DNA of 64,000 nt from Betaproteobacteria bacterium (GTDB lineage Bacteria; Pseudomonadota; Gammaproteobacteria; Burkholderiales; Rhodocyclaceae): assembly GCA_016868295.1 (NCBI GenBank), contig VGHJ01000004.1, positions 1 to 64,000 on the forward strand, given 5' to 3'. Below are positions 55,760 to 63,895 of the stretch, piece after piece. The notes below the pieces were generated by a model. That model searched no databases and was not told where the DNA came from. It was given only the letters and a program-made list of their open reading frames with translations. Position 1 is the stretch's first letter. Each line of letters begins with the position of its first letter. The position numbers and the translations under genes were made by a program.

Positions 55760-57096
55760 GATGTCTTCCTTTCCTCCTTGCGGAAGCGAGGCTTCTCGTC
55801 CTTTAGCATGAGGTCGGGCGAGGAGAAGGGGGCCAGGCGCTCGAGGAAGTCGAGCAGTTCGAGCGCCGGCGAGGTCTTGAAGAAGCGCGCTTGCGGGATC
55901 TCCATCCAGATGCGGTCGGCGAAGGCGTACAGCTCGTAGGCGGTGTCGCCGACGTTGTCGCGGTTGCGGTCGAAGCCCTGGTAATCGTCCCAGTAATTGC
56001 CGCGCCATTCGTTCAGCCCGCCGGTGTTGCGCCCGGCCTGGGCGACGTGGGTGAGGTTGCCCTCGAAGACGTTGCCGGTGGCGACGTTGCCGCCCAATTC
56101 GGAGGTAAACATCATTCCGATGCCGTTGTAGGCGATGCGGTTGTTGCGGAACTCGATCTTCGTGTCGGGCTGGAAGGGCGAGAGGTCGGAATGCACGCCG
56201 ACGGCGCAGTAGATGATCTCGTTGCCTTCGATAATGGCGTCGGAGGCCTCCTTGAAGCCGAGTCCCATGCCGGTGGCGCCGGTGGCATGCGAGATCAGGT
56301 TGTGCTTGACGTGCACGCCCTCGGTGTACATCAGGTAGACGCCGACGGCGTTGTCGTAGAAGCGGTTGCCCTCGACCAGGTTGTAGGTGGCGAACATGAA
56401 GTGGATCGAGTAGCGGCTGCGCCGGCTGGTGTTGCCGCGGATGACGTTGCCGTGCGAGTACCAGGCCACCATGTCGCGCGAATCGGAGATGTCGTTTCCC
56501 TCGACGCGGTTGTCGCGGCTGTACCACAGGCGCAGCGCGTCGCCGCGCACGCCGAGCGGAAGCGGCTTGGAAGAGATGCGGTTCTCGCGCACCAGGTTCT
56601 TGTTCGACTGCTTCAGGTCGATGCCGAACAGGCAGTCCTCGATGACGAGCCGCTCGATGACGTTGCGGTGGCCGCGCACGTCGAGGCAGCCGTCGTCGGT
56701 GTCGTGCGAGTCGCCCGAGCCGCGCAAAGTCAGTCCGCGCAGCACGGCGTCGTTCGTCTCCAGCGAGAACACGGTGCCCTTGCCGCCGGCGTCGATGACG
56801 ACCTGGCCGCCGCCGTCGATCGTCAGCGCCTTGGTCAGGCGCACCGGGCCGGCATAGGCGCCGGGCGGCGGTTTCAGCGTCGAGCCGGCGGGCGCGGCGT
56901 CGACGAGTTCCTGGAAGGGCTTCAGGCCATGGATGCGCTTGTCGCGCTCATAGAGCAGGAAGACCGGCTTGGGGCGGTCGACCTCGGCGCGCACGCCGCC
57001 GTGGGCGGAAGCATCGACCTTGCGCGGAGTATCCTCGCCGTCGCCGAGCGCCGCGGCCGCGACGAGCAGGGCCAGCAGCGCCGCAGCCCTTTTCAC
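55756..57096 (-). CDS. nosD: Periplasmic copper-processing protein NosD
   Basis: The 446-residue right-handed beta-helix (CASH) protein has a signal peptide (AAALLALLVAAAALG). Its repeats include NVIERLVIEDCLFGIDLKQS and NLVREN.I, continuing into HGNVIRGNTSRRSRYSIHFM. NosD works with NosFY in Cu-Z cluster assembly. It overlaps nosG and starts 4 bp after nosB. Motif copy 16 is read as AVLRGLTLR. Confidence 0.92.
   Translation of the reverse strand: MKRAAALLALLVAAAALGDGEDTPRKVDASAHGGVRAEVDRPKPVFLLYERDKRIHGLKPFQELVDAAPAGSTLKPPPGAYAGPVRLTKALTIDGGGQVVIDAGGKGTVFSLETNDAVLRGLTLRGSGDSHDTDDGCLDVRGHRNVIERLVIEDCLFGIDLKQSNKNLVRENRISSKPLPLGVRGDALRLWYSRDNRVEGNDISDSRDMVAWYSHGNVIRGNTSRRSRYSIHFMFATYNLVEGNRFYDNAVGVYLMYTEGVHVKHNLISHATGATGMGLGFKEASDAIIEGNEIIYCAVGVHSDLSPFQPDTKIEFRNNRIAYNGIGMMFTSELGGNVATGNVFEGNLTHVAQAGRNTGGLNEWRGNYWDDYQGFDRNRDNVGDTAYELYAFADRIWMEIPQARFFKTSPALELLDFLERLAPFSSPDLMLKDEKPRFRKEERKTS
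56726..56749 (+). repeat. 24-bp bipartite motif, copy 16 (in nosD)
   Basis: AAAGTCAGTC-N8-ACGGCG, perfect at both ends; read in nosD as AVLRGLTL. Confidence 0.8.
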
Positions 57097-57100
57097 CGAC

Positions 57101-58084
57101 TTACTCCGCCGCGCCTTCGCGCAGCTGCTTGCGGCGGATGAGCAGCGCCGGCATCAGCGTGACGAACATCAGGATCAGCAGGGCATAGCCCCAGTAGGGG
57201 TACGAGTAGGTGGAGAACTGCGCCACCTTGCCCTCGCCGAAGACGGTCGGCATGAACGGTTTCACGGTGAACGCGCCCCAGGGGTGCAGGTTGTGGCCGA
57301 AGAACCACAGCCAGCCGGCATAGGTGACGACGAAGAACAGCGGCAGCAGGGCCGGCACCAGCACCAGCAGGAGCTGGAAGTTGCGCAGCTTCGCCACGCC
57401 GGCGACGACCGCCGCCATGACGAGGATGAGGCCGGCGATGACGATGTGGGTGATCGCGCGCACGTTGTCGCCCCAGGCCTTGACGCGGTCCGGCTCGCGG
57501 AAGAAGTAGCCCGTCTCGCGCATGTACTCCTTGATATGGATTTCGAGGTGACCGAGCGCGTACTGGTCGACCAGCATCCAGGCGGCGGTGGCGGCGAAAC
57601 CGATGCCGAGGACGACGAGGCGCAGTTTTTTCCGCGTCACGGCGAAGGCCACCATCATGGTGGCGAAGAAGGCGAAGAAGAACTTCGCCAGCGGCTTCTC
57701 CACCGGCGCGCCGGTGGCGATGGGGAACATGCCGACGTAGTGGTTGATGGTGTTCATCTCGTGCACGCAGTCGAGGCCCTGGGCGCCCTTGTCGACTTTC
57801 TTGCCCTTGTCGAGGATCGGATTCCAGCGCTCGTCTTCGTGCGAGATATCCTTCTGGAGGATCTCTTCGGCCATGCGCGTGCCGGCGCCGGCGGCCTTGC
57901 AGCCGTTATACACCCCGTCGAAATGAAAGTGGATGCGGATGCCGTCGGGGAAGGCGTCTTTCGGGTAGTTCGGCGCGGTGAGCGACACCCACCAGATCGG
58001 CGCGAAGTAGGCGGCGACCATGGCGACGAGGGCGATGCCGGTCAATGCGGCTACGAGCAGGTTCGGGCTTTTCTGGACTGGCAT
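57101..58084 (-). CDS. nosB: NosB-like membrane protein
   Basis: The 327-residue polytopic membrane protein has an N-terminal helix (LLVAALTGIALVAMVAAYF), a periplasmic loop with two cysteines (NGCKAAG; LDCVHEMN), and five further helices. It corresponds by position and topology to NosB, the membrane protein diagnostic of clade II nos clusters and absent from clade I. Its biochemical role is unknown. ATG 58084 follows a 105-bp gap after the diheme cytochrome gene. Confidence 0.82.
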   Translation of the reverse strand: MPVQKSPNLLVAALTGIALVAMVAAYFAPIWWVSLTAPNYPKDAFPDGIRIHFHFDGVYNGCKAAGAGTRMAEEILQKDISHEDERWNPILDKGKKVDKGAQGLDCVHEMNTINHYVGMFPIATGAPVEKPLAKFFFAFFATMMVAFAVTRKKLRLVVLGIGFAATAAWMLVDQYALGHLEIHIKEYMRETGYFFREPDRVKAWGDNVRAITHIVIAGLILVMAAVVAGVAKLRNFQLLLVLVPALLPLFFVVTYAGWLWFFGHNLHPWGAFTVKPFMPTVFGEGKVAQFSTYSYPYWGYALLILMFVTLMPALLIRRKQLREGAAE

Positions 58085-58189
58085 GATCGATTCTCTGTCG
58101 GGCGGTGCCGCCCATGGCCGGGGCAAGTCCGGCCGAGCGGCTTTGGATGCCCGCCGCCCGGTCGGGCGGGCGGCGGCGGATGCGGCTTA

Positions 58190-58933
58190 TTATTTCTTCT
58201 TGCCCTTGGCAGCGGCCTTCGGCTTGCACATGGCGCCGGGCATGGCCAGGCTGGCCTGGTAGGCGGAGATCGCCACCAGCTGGTCGTTGGTGTAGGGCTT
58301 GATGACCTTTACCATGTCCGGATTGGCGTTGCGGCGGTGGCCGTCGCGGATCTCGGTCATCTGGCGCAACAGGTACTTGTAGTGCTGGCCGGCGATGACG
58401 GGATAGAACTTCTCCTTGTTGCCCTCGCCGTTCTTGCCGTGGCACTCAAGGCATTGCTTCTCGTAGAGATCCTTGCCCTTGGCGACCATCTCCTTGGCGT
58501 CCTTGCCTTCATACACGCCGTGGTCGACCGGGATGCACAGGCCCTGGATGTAGGCCGAGGTATCGGCGAGGTCCTGCGGGTCGGTCATTTCCTTGGCGAA
58601 GGGATACATCGTCGGATTGTCGCGCAGGCCCATGCGGATGTCGGCCATCTGCTTGATCAGCACCGTGGTGTGCTGTCCGGCGAGCTGCGGGAAGGTGCCG
58701 TCGGGACGGCCGGCGCCGTTGGGCAGGTGGCAGGCGCCGCAGATCTCGTAGGTATCCAGACCGCGCTTGACGTCGCCCTTCTTGGCCAGCGCTTCCTTCA
58801 ACTCGCCTTCCATCTTTGCCCACTGGTAATCCTTGGACTCGATGCCGGCGGCTTTCGGCGCCTGGCGCGGATCGGCGGCCAGCGCGGCGGCGGCGGTCAG
58901 GGCGAGGGTGATGGAGAGAACGACGTTCTTCAT
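58190..58933 (-). CDS. Diheme c-type cytochrome of the nos cluster
   Basis: The 247-residue periplasmic cytochrome has a signal peptide (VVLSITLALTAAAALAA) and heme sites CGACH and CLECH in two similar halves (cytochrome c4-like: QLAGQHTTVLIKQMADIRMG and VIAGQHYKYLLRQMTEIRDG). It ends with a Lys/Ala-rich tail. Clade II clusters carry such NosC-type electron carriers, so it probably donates electrons to NosZ. Confidence 0.87.
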   Translation of the reverse strand: MKNVVLSITLALTAAAALAADPRQAPKAAGIESKDYQWAKMEGELKEALAKKGDVKRGLDTYEICGACHLPNGAGRPDGTFPQLAGQHTTVLIKQMADIRMGLRDNPTMYPFAKEMTDPQDLADTSAYIQGLCIPVDHGVYEGKDAKEMVAKGKDLYEKQCLECHGKNGEGNKEKFYPVIAGQHYKYLLRQMTEIRDGHRRNANPDMVKVIKPYTNDQLVAISAYQASLAMPGAMCKPKAAAKGKKK

Positions 58934-59055
58934 GTGCGTCTCCTGTAATGGAATATTAGAAATGCCTGAATTATCCGGGAAAGGGCAAAAGGCACATTGA
59001 CTTGCGTCAATGGGAAACGGCCGCCCTGAGGTGGCCGTTTCAGGATGCGGCGATC

Positions 59056-59370
59056 TTATTTCAGCTTGGCCAGATACTCGGCGAGGGCCTTGATTTCCGC
59101 GTCGTTGACCAGATGCATGACGCCCTTCATGGCGGCGCTCTGGCCGTTGGCGCGGGCGCCGCTCTTGATGTCCTTCATCTGCTGCTCGGCATAGGCGGCG
59201 TTCTGCCCGGCGACCTTCGGATAGTTCGGCGTGAGTGTCTTCTTGCCGTCCTTGCCGTGACAGGCGACGCAGGTCTTCTCCTGGTAGAGCTTGGCGCCGT
59301 CGAGGGCGAGGGCGTTGCCGGCGCCGAAAGTCAGTCCGGCCAGCACGGCGATCATGGAAATGCGTTTCAT
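59056..59370 (-). CDS. Small monoheme cytochrome c of the nos cluster
   Basis: The 104-residue class I cytochrome has a signal peptide (SMIAVLAGLTFGAGNALA), heme site CVACH and the closing AEIKALAEYLAKLK. It is the first gene after nosZ and the likely immediate donor to its Cu-A centre. ATG 59370 begins the signal peptide. Motif copy 17 lies in that signal peptide (AVLAGLTF). Confidence 0.88.
   Translation of the reverse strand: MKRISMIAVLAGLTFGAGNALALDGAKLYQEKTCVACHGKDGKKTLTPNYPKVAGQNAAYAEQQMKDIKSGARANGQSAAMKGVMHLVNDAEIKALAEYLAKLK
59327..59350 (+). repeat. 24-bp bipartite motif, copy 17 (cytochrome signal peptide)
   Basis: AAAGTCAGTC-N8-ACGGCG, perfect at both ends; read as AVLAGLTF. Confidence 0.8.
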
Positions 59371-59446
59371 GCGGGTCTCCTGTATTTGGATAAAAACGGG
59401 GAGCATGTTGCCATGCCCCCCGTTGCGGGTCTAGCGGAAGATCGAC

Positions 59447-61738
59447 TTACTTGATCTTCTTGGCGCCGTTCTGCTCGAGATAGGTCTTGGCGCGCAGTCC
59501 CAGGTCGGCCGTCTTGACCTGGTATTGCCAGATCTGTTCGGCCCACAGGTTGGCCTGCTCCCAGTCCTTCTTGGCGGCGAACGCCTCGTGCTTCTCCTTC
59601 AGGCCCTTGGTCTTGCCGAGCTGGTCGAAGGCGTCTTCCACCATCGCCACGACGTCCGGGAAGTCCTTGTAGTTGACGCTGGTGATGTAGGCCACCACGG
59701 AATCGATGATCGCCTGGGTGTCGGCCACCTTCTTCACCGTCGCCTTGTAGTCGGCTTCGGTGTAGGTGCCCTTGGCCAGGCCGACCTTGGTCGGCTTCCA
59801 GCCCTTCGGCTTGACGAGCAGGTAGCCCATCATCTCGAGGTGCAGGGCGGAGCAGAACTCCGTGCAGTAGTAGGGATAGACGCCTTCCTTGTCCGCCTTG
59901 AACTTGACCGAGACGGTCTTGCCCGGCTCGATCGAGGCATGCACGTTGTAGGTCGACACGGTGAAGCCGTGGGTCTCGTCCTGGGCGCGCTCGAGGTTGG
60001 TCAGGTGGATCGTCACCTCGTCGCCGACGTCGACCTCGATCGTCTCGGGCGTGATGTGCGAGCGGATCAGCGTGCCCCAGACCGTGACCTTGTTGCCCTT
60101 CTTCTCGGTGCGCTCCTCGCCGGCGCGGACGGCGCCCGGATGCGGCTTGTCGGTGCGGCTGTCGGTGCCGACCTTGTAGCGCACGCCCGGCTTGAGCTTG
60201 CTGGCGGCAATGGAAACCGCGTAGTGCGGCTCGCCCAGCGGCAGCGGCATGTCGTAGAGGAGCTGCATCTTGTCGTTGCTGATGTCGATCAGCTGGTGGT
60301 TCTGCGGATGCAGCGGACCGACCGGCACGAAGCGGTCGATCGCCAGCTTGTTCAGCGCGACGAGATACTTGCCGGCCGGCTTGGTCGAATCGCCCTCCAT
60401 GGTCATCAGGTGACCGATGTTGTAGTGCACGGAGAGCTTGTCGAGCACCTTGCCCGCGCAGTAGTCCCACTTGGCGACCTGCGAGTCGACGTACAGCGAA
60501 GTGTAGGCGACGCAGGCCTTGGAGTCGTACTGCGTGTGCAGGGGGCCGAGGCCGAGCGGCACTTGCACGTGCAGCGCGTCCTTCATGCCGATCACGGGAA
60601 TGCCGTACGGGTCCTTCGACTCGAATTTGCCGGCCTTGATGGCGGCCTGGATCTTCTCGAAGCTGTACACCGAGGCGTGCGTGTCGAGCTTGCCGCCGAC
60701 GACGATGTACTTGCCGTCCGGGGTGACGTCCACGCCGTGCGGGCTCTTCGGCTCGGGCACGAGGAAGAGCAGGCCTTCCTTCACCGCCACGTCGATCGGG
60801 ATGACGTTGTGGCCGTTGATCTTCTTCGCCTTGCCGGCCTTGACGACCTCGGCGGCCTTCTTCCAGTTCATCACGTGCAGGTAGTCGGTGTCCTTTGCCG
60901 AGCAGCCCGCTTCATAGGGCGGACGGCCCTTCTCGATGCCGCCGACGTAGCGCTCGGCGCAGAACGAGTTGGTGAAGGCCCAGCCTTCCGACGGGCCCTT
61001 GCCGGCGTCCGACAGGTCCTGCCAGTAGGGCGGCAGTTCGAAGGAGAAGGAGTCCTTCGGCACGATGCGGCCTTCCTTGCGGTCGAACTTCCAGTAGGTC
61101 ACGCCGCCGCGGTACTTCTCGTTCATTTCCTCGAGCGGGTAGAACTTCTTGTTCTCCAGCGGGGCCGGGTACTGCGCCGCCTCGATGACGTACTCGGTGT
61201 TGGTGGTGACGAAGGCGCCGCCGTGCTCGGACTTGTAGATCGGGTTGACCACGATCTGCTTGGTCTCGAAGTCGCGCAGGTCGATCACCGCCAGGCGCGG
61301 GTTGGCCTTGTCGTTGATGAAGAGGAACTGGCCGTCGTACTCGCCGTTGGTCTCGGAGATCGCCGGGTGGTGCGTGTCGCCCCAGGTGATCGTCTTGCCG
61401 TCGATCTTGCCCTGGTCGAGCACCGCCTTGGAGTTGGCGTCGTAGCCGTAGCCCTGCCAGGGCTCGGGGGTGAACACGCCGATGTACTTGAGGATGCGCA
61501 TCGACGGCACGCCGTACACGATGACCTGGCCGCTCTGGCCGCCCGAGCTGAACGTGACGAATTCGTCGCGCTTGCCGGTCGGCACGTAGGTTTTTGCCGC
61601 CGCCAGCAGATCCTGCTGCGACAGATTGCGCCGCTTGAGGACATCCTGCAGCGTTTCTGTCGACAACGCGGCGGTGGCGGTCAAGCCGATCCCGGCCGCG
61701 AGCACCAGCGACAGCGCCCTTTTACTCGTGTTTATCAT
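59447..61738 (-). CDS. nosZ: Nitrous oxide reductase NosZ, clade II
   Basis: The 763-residue periplasmic copper enzyme reduces N2O to N2. The N-terminus is a Sec signal (KRALSLVLAAGIGLTATAALS) without twin arginines, which marks clade II. Cu-Z histidines lie in DTHHPAISE, KSEHGG, SPHGVDV, GPLHTQY, GPLHPQNHQ and GEPHYAV. The Cu-A site CTEFCSALHLEMM lies near residue 625. About 100 residues follow the Cu-A domain, more than in clade I enzymes; this tail is helical and has no heme motif. An FNR-type box lies upstream at 61893. Confidence 0.96.
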   Translation of the reverse strand: MINTSKRALSLVLAAGIGLTATAALSTETLQDVLKRRNLSQQDLLAAAKTYVPTGKRDEFVTFSSGGQSGQVIVYGVPSMRILKYIGVFTPEPWQGYGYDANSKAVLDQGKIDGKTITWGDTHHPAISETNGEYDGQFLFINDKANPRLAVIDLRDFETKQIVVNPIYKSEHGGAFVTTNTEYVIEAAQYPAPLENKKFYPLEEMNEKYRGGVTYWKFDRKEGRIVPKDSFSFELPPYWQDLSDAGKGPSEGWAFTNSFCAERYVGGIEKGRPPYEAGCSAKDTDYLHVMNWKKAAEVVKAGKAKKINGHNVIPIDVAVKEGLLFLVPEPKSPHGVDVTPDGKYIVVGGKLDTHASVYSFEKIQAAIKAGKFESKDPYGIPVIGMKDALHVQVPLGLGPLHTQYDSKACVAYTSLYVDSQVAKWDYCAGKVLDKLSVHYNIGHLMTMEGDSTKPAGKYLVALNKLAIDRFVPVGPLHPQNHQLIDISNDKMQLLYDMPLPLGEPHYAVSIAASKLKPGVRYKVGTDSRTDKPHPGAVRAGEERTEKKGNKVTVWGTLIRSHITPETIEVDVGDEVTIHLTNLERAQDETHGFTVSTYNVHASIEPGKTVSVKFKADKEGVYPYYCTEFCSALHLEMMGYLLVKPKGWKPTKVGLAKGTYTEADYKATVKKVADTQAIIDSVVAYITSVNYKDFPDVVAMVEDAFDQLGKTKGLKEKHEAFAAKKDWEQANLWAEQIWQYQVKTADLGLRAKTYLEQNGAKKIK

Positions 61739-61892
61739 GGAGGTTCTCCCTAGATGACTGCAACTTGAAAATTTCCTTCATACTGCAAACCAAGGCGTTC
61801 GGCTGAACGAAGCCCCGAACGCACATTTTAACCGGGGCAAGCGCCCTGCGACACTTTGCCGCACCACTCTATGCTTTCCGTCTGCCAAATCC

Positions 61893-61906
61893 TTGATGAA
61901 TGTCAA
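61893..61906 (-). promoter_or_regulatory. FNR-type box upstream of nosZ
   Basis: Minus strand TTGAC-ATTC-ATCAA, nearly identical to the nap box at 44668. A -10-like TAGAGT (61871-61866, minus) is 31 bp away centre to centre, the class II arrangement. The box also faces the + gene at 61941, where GACAAT at 61930-61935 could be a -10. Confidence 0.8.
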
Positions 61907-61940
61907 ATAAGCACGGCGGGCCGGGCCTCGACAATGCCTC

Positions 61941-62420
61941 ATGGACGAATCCGCCGCGGCGCCGAGCCGCAACAGTTTTCCTTATCCCGCCATAGGCGCC
62001 ATCCTGGCCATGCTGGCCGTCGCCGTGCTGGGCGTGCTCTGGCTGCCGCGCGCCGACGTACAGGTGCCCCCGGTCGACGACTGCCGGCTCGACAGGCAGC
62101 CCTGCACGGCCGTGCTGCCAGGCGGCGGCCGCCTCGAAGTGGCGCTCGATCCGAGGCCGGTGACGACGTCCGGCCCGGTGCGCGTGGGCGTGACGGTCGA
62201 CGGATTGCGCGCCGAGCGGGTGGGCGTGGATTTCCAGGGCGTGGACATGAACATGGGCCTGCATCATCTGGCGCTGGCGGAGTCTGGCGTCGGCCGCTTT
62301 GCCGGCGAGATGACCCTGCCGGTGTGCGTGACCGGAAAGATGGTGTGGCAGGCGACCGTCCTGGTCGCCGCGGAGCGCAAGAACATCAGCGTGCCGTTCC
62401 GTTTCGAAAGCGGCGTTTGA
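61941..62420 (+). CDS. Small membrane-anchored protein, FixH-like
   Basis: The 159-residue protein has one N-terminal helix (IGAILAMLAVAVLGVLWL, 19-36) and a periplasmic beta-rich domain with Cys pairs (DDCRLDRQPCTAVLP; LPVCVTG). The closing MVWQATVLVAAERKNISVPFRF resembles FixH-type accessory domains, but the similarity is weak and I do not assign a function. The ATG lies 35 bp after the FNR-type box shared with nosZ, so it is probably co-regulated with N2O reduction. Confidence 0.72.
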   Translation: MDESAAAPSRNSFPYPAIGAILAMLAVAVLGVLWLPRADVQVPPVDDCRLDRQPCTAVLPGGGRLEVALDPRPVTTSGPVRVGVTVDGLRAERVGVDFQGVDMNMGLHHLALAESGVGRFAGEMTLPVCVTGKMVWQATVLVAAERKNISVPFRFESGV

Positions 62421-62491
62421 TGCCAATCAAGCCGCGCTGAGCGGCGTTTGCGCAGAATGCCCGACTGCGTTCAGCGACGTTTTTCTGGCCG

Positions 62492-63220
62492 ATGATCCGA
62501 CTGCTGCCCCTGTTGTTCGTCCTGCTGCTTGCCGGCGCGCAGGCCGCGCCGCCGAAGAAGGCGCCGGCGAAGGCCGCGGCGAAGCCCGCCGCCGAAGCTG
62601 CGCCGGCGGCCCATGCATCCGCGGCGGAGGAGGACAAGGGCAAGGAGATCAACGGCGTCTGCGCCGCCTGTCACGGCGAGCACGGCCAGGGCGGCAAGCG
62701 CGGCGAGTATCCGCGCATCGCCGGCCAGCGCGCCGCCTACCTGAAGGACCAGCTGAAGTCGTTCCGCGCGCGCAAGCGCATCAACATTCCGATGTACCCC
62801 TACACGCAGGAGCGTGAGCTGCCCGACGAGGACATCGAGGCGGTGTCGGAGTATCTGGCCGCCATCCAGCTGCCGACCAAGTGGCCGGAGTTCAAGGATA
62901 CCGACGACGCCTTGACGCGCCTCGAGGCGGTGGAAAAGGTGATGATCATCCCGCGCGCCGAGGGCAACATCGAGAACGGCAAAACCATCTACCAGAAGGA
63001 GTGCCACTCCTGCCACGGTCGCGACGGGCGTGGCAGGGGCAAGTTCCCCATGCTCATCGGGCAATACACCAACTACCTGAAGAAGCAGGCCGACAGCTAC
63101 GTCAAGGGCGAGCGGCCGCACGACGAGGAGGGCCCCGTCGGCATCCTCAACAAGCTCTCCGAGAAGGACATCCAGGACATCCTGGCCTATCTCACCGCCA
63201 TTCAGGATCCGGAGAAGTAG
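62492..63220 (+). CDS. Diheme cytochrome c (c4-like)
   Basis: The 242-residue protein has a signal peptide (LLPLLFVLLLAGAQA), an Ala/Lys/Pro-rich linker, and two cytochrome c domains with CAACH and CHSCH. Each is followed by c4-type motifs (RIAGQRAAYLKDQLKSF; LIGQYTNYLKKQADSY). It is homologous to the diheme cytochrome of the nos cluster and probably another electron carrier of the denitrification chain. The gap from the preceding gene is 71 bp. Confidence 0.87.
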   Translation: MIRLLPLLFVLLLAGAQAAPPKKAPAKAAAKPAAEAAPAAHASAAEEDKGKEINGVCAACHGEHGQGGKRGEYPRIAGQRAAYLKDQLKSFRARKRINIPMYPYTQERELPDEDIEAVSEYLAAIQLPTKWPEFKDTDDALTRLEAVEKVMIIPRAEGNIENGKTIYQKECHSCHGRDGRGRGKFPMLIGQYTNYLKKQADSYVKGERPHDEEGPVGILNKLSEKDIQDILAYLTAIQDPEK

Positions 63221-63223
63221 AGC

Positions 63224-63318
63224 CTTCCCCCCAACCCCCTTCCCGGGGAAGGGGGTGACGGTTGTTCGCTTTGCTCCATGCTATTGACTGGCTCCGCCTT
63301 GGGGCGGCCCGGCGGCGG
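63224..63318 (+). repeat. Dispersed G+C-rich repeat, copy E (after cytochrome gene)
   Basis: CCCCCTTCCC/GGGAAGGGGG hairpin, then GTGACGGTTGTTCGC, and closing CCTTGGGGCGGCCCGGCGG. Intergenic between the diheme cytochrome and napF. Confidence 0.85.
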
Positions 63319-63332
63319 GGCCGGCTCAGTAG

Positions 63333-63815
63333 TCAGCCGATGCGGATTGCCTGTGCCGGGCAGGGTGCATAGCAGGCGCCGCAGCCGGTGCAGAGCGCCG
63401 CATCTACATCCGGTTGCGCCGCGGACATCACCCGCGGGCTGAAGCGGATGGCTTGCGCCGGGCAGGCATCGCCGCAGGCGCGGCAGACGACATTGGTTTT
63501 CGCCAGGCAGTTGTTTCGGATGTGCGCCTTGAGCTTCCAGGGCGGCTCGTCTTCCGCCTTCTCCAGCGCCCGCGGCATGCAGGCCTCGACGCACTTGCCG
63601 CAGAAGGTACACTCGCCGCGGCCGAAATCCGCTGTCGGGCGCGCGTCCTTGTCGAGCACCAGGATGTGCTGCGGGCAGACATTGACGCAGTCGCAGCAGC
63701 GCGTGCAGGCAGCGACGAAGGCGGCTTCCGCCCGCGCCCAGGGCGGGCGTGGCGCTGTCGCGGTCTTTCCGGAAAAATCGCCGCGCAGGAACTGGCGGCG
63801 GCTGATGTCTTTCAA
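63333..63815 (-). CDS. napF: NapF ferredoxin-type protein
   Basis: The 160-residue iron-sulfur protein begins KDISRRQFLRGDF and carries several ferredoxin-type [4Fe-4S] motifs (CTRCCDCVNVCP, CTFCGKCVEACM, CRACGDACP, CTGCGACYAPCP). NapF is a cytoplasmic accessory that helps load the iron-sulfur cluster of NapA. A TTG start at 63815 is used, with a weak ribosome-binding site inside an inverted repeat. It is separated by 14 kb from napDAGHB and pairs instead with the napC/nirT-like gene. Confidence 0.88.
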   Translation of the reverse strand: MKDISRRQFLRGDFSGKTATAPRPPWARAEAAFVAACTRCCDCVNVCPQHILVLDKDARPTADFGRGECTFCGKCVEACMPRALEKAEDEPPWKLKAHIRNNCLAKTNVVCRACGDACPAQAIRFSPRVMSAAQPDVDAALCTGCGACYAPCPAQAIRIG

Positions 63816-63895
63816 GTTGCCGGTTCCCGGTTGTCAGTTGCCAGTAACAGCCAAACCCTACCCTCGCAAATACTCACTGGCAACCGGCAACTGAG
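63816..63895. repeat. Inverted repeat between napF and the cytochrome gene
   Basis: AGTTGCCGGTT at the left end and AACCGGCAACT at the right, with inner CAGTTGCCAGT/ACTGGCAA copies. It forms a long imperfect stem-loop covering the whole gap; similar elements are common as dispersed intergenic repeats. Confidence 0.65.

Noticed and set aside
59447-61738. Clade I nosZ with nosR
   Set aside because: The signal peptide lacks twin arginines, no nosR is present, and nosB/nosG/nosH are, all of which indicate clade II.
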